A stretch of DNA of 64,000 bases from Actinoallomurus iriomotensis. Lineage in GTDB: Bacteria > Actinomycetota > Actinomycetes > Streptosporangiales > Streptosporangiaceae. Where the stretch lies: assembly GCF_030269445.1 (NCBI RefSeq), contig NZ_BSTJ01000011.1:186001-250000 (forward strand). The letters run 5' to 3'. Each line of letters begins with the position of its first letter. Positions within the stretch are counted from its first letter, which is position 1. A program made the position numbers and the translations under genes. Below the pieces are notes generated by a model that saw nothing but the letters and a program-made list of their open reading frames with translations, was not told where the DNA came from and did not search any database. Shown here one piece after another: positions 59,041 to 64,000 of the stretch.

Positions 59041-59400
59041 AGGCGCGCTGGAAGGCGTGACCCAGAGGCCGCCGACCGCAGGGGGTGTGAGCTGGGGGTC
59101 GGGGTTCGCGGCGTCCGGATCGGGGGTGGTGGGGAGGCGTGTCGCAAGGCGCCGCAGTTCGCGGTGGGGTTGTGCGGGGCGTGAGCTGAGGACCAGGGTT
59201 CGCGGCGCCCGGATCAGGGTGATGGGAAGGCAGAGGCGCACTGGGAGGCGTGGCGGGAGGTCGCCGACCGCAGGGGGCGTGGGCTGGGGATCGGGGCTCG
59301 CGGTACCCGGAGCAGGGGGGATGGTGCAGGGCGCGGCCTGGAGGCCGCAGGCCGCAGCAGGGTTGTGCCGGGCGTGCGTCGGAGAGGTCGGCGGCGTCCG
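59041..59400. repeat. Degenerate G-rich repeats, non-coding
   Basis: About three decayed copies of a 100-120 base block with the core GACCGCAGGGGG-x-GTG-x-GCTGGGG-x-TCGGGG-x-TCGCGG. The plus strand is strongly G-rich. No credible gene lies between the synthase and the HD protein; frames here are proline/arginine-rich shadows. Confidence 0.55.
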
Positions 59401-59402
59401 GG

Positions 59403-59990
59403 TCAGGAGGTGATGGGATGAGCGGACTGGAAGGCCAGGCGCCGGTCGGCGTCGGCGGCGAGTTCGGTGAGCAGGTCGTCGAGTGTCATGAACACCTCCC
59501 ACGGCTCCTGCCCGACGGCCGTCGCGAGGTGGTCGACGACACGCTGCTCCAGGTGGGGCACCCGTTTGCCCTTCCACACCTTGTCGGCCAGGCTCACCAG
59601 CAGATCCTCGAACGTGACGTCCGGCCCGTCCCAGCTGCCATGCGTACGCGCGAACCGCGCGAGCCTCTCCTCGACGCCGTGGTCCAGCAGTAGCCGATGC
59701 CCGCGCCGCTCGTGCTCCGAGCCGGGTCCCGACAGCTCCGCGGTCACGTATGTCTTGCCGACGTCGTGCGTTGCCGCGCCGTAGCGCACCGCCTCCTGAT
59801 CGACGTCCACGCCGGGGAACCGCTCGTACAGTGCGTCGAGCAGCCGGCACGCGACATCGTGCACCGCCCGCAGATGCGCCCCGAGCCGAGGAGGCGCGTC
59901 GAGCCGGCGCAGCAGCCCGTCCACCTCCTCGGGCAGCGGCCGAAGCCCGGCCTCACCACGCAACGCCCGATCGAGAGCCGAGGATGCCAT
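59403..59990 (-). CDS. HD-domain phosphohydrolase-like protein
   Basis: A 195-residue HD-superfamily protein. Metal ligands are visible in HLRAVHDVACRLLDAL (first His), GAATHDVGKTYV (the HD pair) and SEHERRGHRLLLDHGVEERL (later His). ALRGEAGLRPLPEEVDGLLRRL opens the protein. Family members hydrolyse nucleotides or cyclic dinucleotides; the substrate is not evident. ATG 59990. The C-terminal part (DHLATAVGQEPWEVFMTLDDLLTELAADAD) is helical. It is divergent from the DUF7691-like gene with an 84-base gap. Confidence 0.82.
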   Translation of the reverse strand: MASSALDRALRGEAGLRPLPEEVDGLLRRLDAPPRLGAHLRAVHDVACRLLDALYERFPGVDVDQEAVRYGAATHDVGKTYVTAELSGPGSEHERRGHRLLLDHGVEERLARFARTHGSWDGPDVTFEDLLVSLADKVWKGKRVPHLEQRVVDHLATAVGQEPWEVFMTLDDLLTELAADADRRLAFQSAHPITS

Positions 59991-60074
59991 CCGCGCACGA
60001 TAGCGAACCCCGCACCACCGCGGAGCCCGTCCGCCGCGGCGTCGATGTCGGTACCAGCCGCTACGGTTCCCGGC

Positions 60075-60674
60075 ATGAGCTACTCGCTGAGCCTCTATCT
60101 CGTCGACCTCGAGAAGGCCCGGGGCGCCATCGGCTCCGGCGACGACAAGCTCCGCCGGATGATCGGCGGCCGGTTCAAGACCACGATCGCTCACGCGGAC
60201 GAGTGGTTCGACAGCGAGATCAAGGCGGGTGCTCCCACGCGGTACGACGCCATCAGGGCGGTGATCGACGGCGGCCCGTACGACGCCGCGTACGGCTTCC
60301 AGTACGGCTACGCCTACCAGACGATCTGCCAGTTCCACGGCAGGTTCCTGGACAACAGCGAGTTCTCGCCGTTCCGGGGTGACTGGCTGGAGACGGTCGA
60401 CCAGGGGCTCGCCGAGCTCGGCATCGGTGTCCGCGTCACCGACTTCATGTACGGCACGGTCCCTTCGGAGCTGCCCCCTCCCGATCATCTCCCTTGCTAC
60501 GGCGAATGGTCGCCGAAGGAGTGCGCGCAGGCGGTGGCCGGGTGGGAGGCCACGACCGAGGAGCAGCGCGACGCTCTCGACGAGGAGGTCCTCATGGCGA
60601 TCGAGTCGTGCGTCGGGTGGGCACGCGAGGCGCAGGCCAGGCCCGGCTGGTCGGTCGCCGGCTTCGGCTTCTGA
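60075..60674 (+). CDS. DUF7691-like protein
   Basis: A 199-residue acidic cytosolic protein beginning MSYSLSLYLVDLEKARGAIG. It has conserved-looking aromatic residues (YDAAYGFQYGYAYQTICQFHG) and a C-terminal LDEEVLMAIESCVGWAREA. It fits the actinobacterial DUF7691 type as I recall it. The function is unknown; relatives are scattered near toxin-immunity and housekeeping genes alike. The start has CGGCATGAG without a strong ribosome site. Confidence 0.65.
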   Translation: MSYSLSLYLVDLEKARGAIGSGDDKLRRMIGGRFKTTIAHADEWFDSEIKAGAPTRYDAIRAVIDGGPYDAAYGFQYGYAYQTICQFHGRFLDNSEFSPFRGDWLETVDQGLAELGIGVRVTDFMYGTVPSELPPPDHLPCYGEWSPKECAQAVAGWEATTEEQRDALDEEVLMAIESCVGWAREAQARPGWSVAGFGF

Positions 60675-60714
60675 CCGGCGACCCCTCACCCCGGCCGACG
60701 ACGGCGGTCCGCCC

Positions 60715-61638
60715 TCAGCGGCTCAGCGCGGTCTCCCGCTCGACACGTGACAGCTTCTCGGGATTGCGCACGAAGTAGAGCCCGGTGACGAGGCCGCCTT
60801 CGACCCGTACCGCCAGGACGCCGTCGATCTCCCCGTCGAGCCGCATGATGAGCCCCGGGCAGCCGTTGACCTGCACCGGCTCGACCGACGTCTGGGCGCC
60901 GACTCGCTCCAGACCGGCCGCCAGCAGACGGGACACCTTGCCGGCTCCCACGACGGGCTGCCGTACGGCCTGCTTGACTCCGCCGCCGTCGCTCAGGGCG
61001 ACGACGTCCGGCGCGAGGACGTCGAGCAGGCCCTGCAGGTCACCGGTCTCCACCGCCCGTTGGAACGCCTGGAGCGCGGCCCGGCTGTCGGCCGGGGAGA
61101 CGACGTCGCGCGGGCGGCGGGCGGCGACGTGTGTCCGTGCCCGGTGCGCGATCTGGCGGACGGCCGCGGGAGTCTTTTCGACGGCTTCGGCGATCTCGTC
61201 GTAGTCGAGTTCGAACACCTCGCGCAGCACGAACACCGCCCGCTCGGTCGGTGCGAGCGTCTCCAGCACCAGCAGCACGGCCAGCGACACGCTGTCGGCG
61301 AGTTCGACGTCATCGGCCACGTCGGGCGTGGTCAGCAGCGGTTCGGGCAGCCAGGGGCCGACGTAGGTCTCCTTGCGCCTGCTGAGCGTGCGCATGCGCA
61401 TGAGCGCCTGGCGGGTCGTCATCCGCACGAGGTACGCGCGCCGGTTGTGCACCGTGTCGAGATCGATGTCGGTCCACAGCAGCCAGGTCTCCTGCAGGAC
61501 GTCTTCGGCGTCGGCGGCGGAGCCGAGCATCTCGTACGCGACGGTGAACAGCAGGTTGCGGTGGGCGACGAACACCTCGGTAGCGGGGTCCGGGCGAGCG
61601 CCGTCGCTCACGCCGGGTCGTACGTCGTGCTCTGCCAC
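60715..61638 (-). CDS. sigJ: ECF41-family sigma factor (SigJ-like) with SnoaL-type C-terminal domain
   Basis: A 307-residue sigma factor. Region 2 (HRNLLFTVAYEMLGSAADAEDVLQE) and region 4 (FELDYDEIAEAVEKTPAAVRQ) are followed by a SnoaL-like domain holding the ECF41 signatures DGGG (LSDGGGVKQ) and NPEKL near the C-terminus, which tune activity in place of an anti-sigma factor. GTG 61638 has GAGGAG upstream; longer frames lack one. It is divergent from a DoxX-type gene, a common ECF41 target arrangement. Confidence 0.92.
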   Translation of the reverse strand: MAEHDVRPGVSDGARPDPATEVFVAHRNLLFTVAYEMLGSAADAEDVLQETWLLWTDIDLDTVHNRRAYLVRMTTRQALMRMRTLSRRKETYVGPWLPEPLLTTPDVADDVELADSVSLAVLLVLETLAPTERAVFVLREVFELDYDEIAEAVEKTPAAVRQIAHRARTHVAARRPRDVVSPADSRAALQAFQRAVETGDLQGLLDVLAPDVVALSDGGGVKQAVRQPVVGAGKVSRLLAAGLERVGAQTSVEPVQVNGCPGLIMRLDGEIDGVLAVRVEGGLVTGLYFVRNPEKLSRVERETALSR

Positions 61639-61704
61639 CGATGGCTCCTCATCTCGACACATCACACCACGGCGGGCCGACGGTCGCCGTCTGCCTATGG
61701 CGTA

Positions 61705-61728
61705 CGTCACACGCCTGAGCCGTCACAC
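61705..61728. promoter_or_regulatory. Direct CGTCACAC repeats in the sigJ-DoxX gap
   Basis: Two CGTCACAC copies 16 bases apart (61705-61712, 61721-61728). They resemble the ECF41 -35 element (TGTCACA). No good -10 (CGTC) follows at the right distance for either gene, apart from the overlap of the two copies themselves. Confidence 0.35.
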
Positions 61729-61792
61729 ATCCCGCGGCGCCGGCACCTGGTGGACGAACCACCCACAACAGCACACCTTAGGGAGACCTCTC

Positions 61793-62176
61793 ATGAACCT
61801 CGCGCTGTGGATCTGCGCCGGCCTGCTGGCCGTGGTCGCCTTGACCGGCGGCATCAGCAAGACATTCGTGCCCAAGGAGAAACTGTCCGCGGCCCCGGGC
61901 GGGGGATGGACCGGCGACGCCGGCGTCGGCCTCGTCAAGACCCTCGGCGTCCTCGAACTCCTGGCCGCGGCGGGCCTGATCCTGCCCGCGGTGGCCGGCG
62001 TCGCACCGGTGCTGGTGCCGGTGACCGCCACCTGCTGGGTGCTGCTGATGGTCGGCGCGATGATCACCCACGGCCGGCGCGGCGAGCCGAATTTCGTGGT
62101 CCTGAACCTGATCTACCTCCTGCTCGCGGCCTTCATCGCGTGGGGCCGCTTCGGCCCTGGATCCTTCACCGGCTGA
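61793..62176 (+). CDS. DoxX-like membrane protein
   Basis: A 127-residue protein with four hydrophobic spans: residues 4-22, about 48-65, 70-90 and 100-118. The family core GGISKTFVPKEKL after span 1 and VKTLGVLELLAAAGLILP in span 2 fit DoxX/DUF4870-like quinone-related proteins. ATG 61793 follows GGGAGACC. Position next to an ECF41 sigma gene suggests that it is the sigma factor's target. Confidence 0.8.
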   Translation: MNLALWICAGLLAVVALTGGISKTFVPKEKLSAAPGGGWTGDAGVGLVKTLGVLELLAAAGLILPAVAGVAPVLVPVTATCWVLLMVGAMITHGRRGEPNFVVLNLIYLLLAAFIAWGRFGPGSFTG

Positions 62177-62305
62177 CAAGCGCGCCTTGCAATTTCGCTA
62201 ATGGAATGCACTTCGCTATATTTTCATAAACTCTGTAGGGGTTCCGGTCCATCGCGTTAACTGGGCATACTGGCATTCCGCCAAAAAGGGTCCCGATCGG
62301 AGACA
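62177..62305 (+). promoter_or_regulatory. AT-rich upstream region of the P450 gene
   Basis: Contains CGCTATATTTTCATAAACTC and later GTTAACTGGGCATACTGGCA, far below the local GC level. A promoter is expected here; GTTAAC...CATACT is only a weak candidate. Confidence 0.35.
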
Positions 62306-63601
62306 GTGGTGGCGACCGTCATTCCCACCGCGCCGGGTCGGCTGCCGCTGCTCGGTCACCTGCCGTACTTGTTGCGCGCGCCGTTGCCGTTCATGCGGTC
62401 GCTGCGCGCGCTCGGTGACGTCGTGGTCATCCACGTTGCCGGCAAGCCGATGTACGTGGTGAATGACTCAGAGCTTGTCCACCGGATTCTGGTCGCGGAC
62501 GTGAGTCGTTTCGACAAGGGAGTCCAGTACGACAAACTCAAGGCGCTGCTCGGGAACGGGCTCTCGACGGCCACCGGGGTGGCGCACCGGGACCGGCGCC
62601 GATTGATGCAGCCGGCGTTCCATCCGCAGCGCGTTGCCAGATATTCGACGCTGATGGGCGACCTCGCGTCATCGATGGTGGATGACTGGAAGGACGGCGA
62701 GGTGATCGCCGTCGACGAGGCGATGCGGCGGCTGTCGCTCATGGTGGTGGTCGGCGCGATGTGCTCGGCGGAGTTGGGGGCCGACGCCGTCGCGGTGATC
62801 CAGCGCGATCTGCCGGTCGTGTTGCGCGGCATTCCCTGGCGCGCGCTGTCGCCGATCGAGTCACTGGAGCGGCTGCCGCTGCCCTTCAACCGCAACTTCG
62901 CCGCGGCCAACGCGAGGCTACGGCGCACGGTCGAAGAACTGATCGAGCGCTATCGAGCGGACGGCCTGGACCACAACGATCTGCTGTCCCTCCTGATGAG
63001 CGCGCACGACGCCCATACCGGAGCGGGGTTGGACGACGCCGCGATCCGCGACGAGGTCGTCAACCTGCTCTTCGCCGGTACCGAGACGACCGGGAACGCG
63101 CTGGCATGGGTGTGGCACGCGCTCGCGGCAAACCCTGACGTGGAGCATCTCCTGCACGAGGAGGTCGACGCGGGCGGGTCCGCGTACACGCGGAGAGTGA
63201 TCCGCGAAGCGCTCCGCCTCTACCCGCCGCCGTGGCTGATCACACGACGCGTCCGAGAACCGGTCTCGCTCGGCGGGTACGACCTGCCCGCCGGGGCTTC
63301 AGTGCTTTTCAGCCCGTACGCGACCCACCGTGATCCGGCGGTCTATCCCGACGCGGAGCGCTTCGACCCGGACCGTTGGTCGCCCGAGCGAGCCCGCGAG
63401 GTGCCCCGGCACGCGTACATGACGTTCGGCGGTGGCGCGCACAACTGCATCGGCGAGGGATTCGCCCTCCTGGAGATGACGACGGTGACGGCGACGATCG
63501 CCGCGCGCGTCCGGTTGCGACCGGTCGACCGCACGGTGGAGAAGGCGTCCGCGACGTTGATACCGAGCCGGCTTCGCATGCGGGTCGAGCGGAGAGAGTA
63601 A
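62306..63601 (+). CDS. Cytochrome P450
   Basis: A 431-residue P450. The oxygen-binding I-helix is FAGTETTGNALAW, the ExxR motif is REALRLYPPPW, and the heme loop FGGGAHNCIGEGFALLE has the proximal cysteine at residue 381. The N-terminus APGRLPLLGHLPYLLRAPLPF lacks a membrane anchor, as in soluble bacterial terpene and fatty-acid oxidases (CYP170/CYP183-like style). The start GTG GTG has CGGAGAC upstream. A SRPBCC gene follows at 12 bases. Terpenoid oxidation is plausible beside a prenyl synthase 3.3 kb away, but not shown. Confidence 0.92.
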   Translation: MVATVIPTAPGRLPLLGHLPYLLRAPLPFMRSLRALGDVVVIHVAGKPMYVVNDSELVHRILVADVSRFDKGVQYDKLKALLGNGLSTATGVAHRDRRRLMQPAFHPQRVARYSTLMGDLASSMVDDWKDGEVIAVDEAMRRLSLMVVVGAMCSAELGADAVAVIQRDLPVVLRGIPWRALSPIESLERLPLPFNRNFAAANARLRRTVEELIERYRADGLDHNDLLSLLMSAHDAHTGAGLDDAAIRDEVVNLLFAGTETTGNALAWVWHALAANPDVEHLLHEEVDAGGSAYTRRVIREALRLYPPPWLITRRVREPVSLGGYDLPAGASVLFSPYATHRDPAVYPDAERFDPDRWSPERAREVPRHAYMTFGGGAHNCIGEGFALLEMTTVTATIAARVRLRPVDRTVEKASATLIPSRLRMRVERRE

Positions 63602-63613
63602 GGCGGGTTGGCG

Positions 63614-64000
63614 ATGCGAACGCTGAAGCACATCGAACGGCTTCTTCTCGACGTGCCGATTGAGGATGCCTACGAGTTCATTTCCGATCCACGCAACGAT
63701 ATCAAGTGGTATCGCGGAGTCACGGGAGTGAGGCTCGTTTCAGAGGCCGACGACGTGTACGAGCAGAGCCTCACGATGTTGGGCCTTCGATACCGGGCGC
63801 GGATCCGGGTGAGTGACCCGCGGCCGCCGCATCGTGTCGTGCTTTCGTCGGTCGACTCGCGTATTCCTTTCACCGCGACGTACATCTTCGAGTCGGTGGC
63901 TCCCGGCCGCACCCGTTTCACGATGGATGCGACGGTTACCATCACGGGGGTCTTTCTTCCGCTCGGACCGCTTTTCATCCTTCTGCTTCGTCGCAGGGTG
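63614..64000 (+). CDS. SRPBCC (START/polyketide-cyclase-like) protein, cut by window edge
   Basis: At least 129 residues starting MRTLKHIERLLLDVPIEDAYEFISDPRNDIKWY, the standard opening of the SRPBCC hydrophobic-ligand fold, continuing through alternating strands (RYRARIRVSDPRPPHRVVLS; RTRFTMDATVTITG). The end reaches a hydrophobic FLPLGPLFILLLRRR segment at the window edge. It lies 12 bases after the P450 stop and is probably co-transcribed, perhaps binding the P450 substrate or product. Confidence 0.78.
   Translation, partial: MRTLKHIERLLLDVPIEDAYEFISDPRNDIKWYRGVTGVRLVSEADDVYEQSLTMLGLRYRARIRVSDPRPPHRVVLSSVDSRIPFTATYIFESVAPGRTRFTMDATVTITGVFLPLGPLFILLLRRRV

Noticed and set aside
58918-59850. 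A 310-codon minus-strand frame over the G-rich repeats
   Set aside because: Composition is Pro/Arg/Thr shadow over degenerate repeats and it runs through the HD gene in a wrong frame.
60785-62229. Long plus-strand frames opposite the ECF41 sigma gene
   Set aside because: Antisense shadows; the sigma factor on the minus strand has all family motifs.
1-64000. Insertion sequences or prophage genes
   Set aside because: No transposase, integrase, terminase or tail gene was recognised, and no target-site duplications were seen around the truncated genes.

Overview
The window is high-GC actinomycete DNA with strong C/G third-position bias. Frequent 4-base ATGA/GTGA overlaps, GTG starts, a SAM-IV type riboswitch, an F420-type flavoprotein, ECF sigma factors with large fusions and family 2B encapsulins all fit an actinomycete, perhaps Streptosporangiales. 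That last placement is an inference from gene content only. No insertion sequence, integrase, CRISPR array or rRNA was found.

Layout. 0-10.4 kb: an MFS exporter and a LysR-controlled catabolic operon (enoyl-CoA hydratase, acyl-CoA ligase, MHS symporter, delta-1-pyrroline-5-carboxylate dehydrogenase). These are separated by three head-to-head pairs of genes that have lost their 5' halves (MpaB-like/TetR, MarR/MFS, TetR/ATP-synthase subunit a). 10.4-16.3 kb: a lanthipeptide locus with a DrrAB-type exporter, a 51-residue Cys-rich precursor too short for ordinary ORF calling, a three-domain LanL-like synthetase with a CCG-type zinc site, and a V8-like secreted protease whose end overlaps the synthetase gene. 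16.4-25 kb: a DUF4132 protein coupled to a small beta-grasp-like protein ending in Gly-Gly, a sensor kinase, tRNA-His, oligoribonuclease, a MocR regulator divergent from a PNPOx-like protein, and an amidase-like protein. 25-36 kb: a kinase-fold protein, three paralogous proteins each fusing a sigma factor, a zinc finger, one membrane span and an exported Cys-containing domain, and a VWA lipoprotein-like surface protein.

36-52 kb: an EEP hydrolase, SpoU methyltransferase, secreted and SseB-repeat proteins, a riboswitch-controlled class V aminotransferase, a bifunctional penicillin-binding protein, and a four-gene overlapping amino-sugar operon (SIS, ROK, NagA-like, PfkB) that together could form an N-acetylgalactosamine route. 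52-64 kb: a repeat-rich surface protein, then two tandem family 2B encapsulin shell genes followed by a polyprenyl diphosphate synthase of the known encapsulin-cargo type. Further on are an HD protein, an ECF41 sigma factor divergent from a DoxX protein, a cytochrome P450 and a SRPBCC protein cut by the window edge.

The most notable signals are: (1) the two-shell encapsulin/polyprenyl synthase locus, whose shell genes share an identical 577-bp 5' tract with sense-strand cytosine-depleted codon use unlike either gene's own 3' part; (2) a 69-bp repeat that carries its own ribosome-binding site and start codon and sits directly before genes, in one case ending in an ATGA overlap with the polyprenyl synthase; (3) the lanthipeptide locus; (4) the Gly-Gly-tailed beta-grasp-like protein with DUF4132; (5) the three membrane-tethered sigma factors with a shared upstream palindrome.
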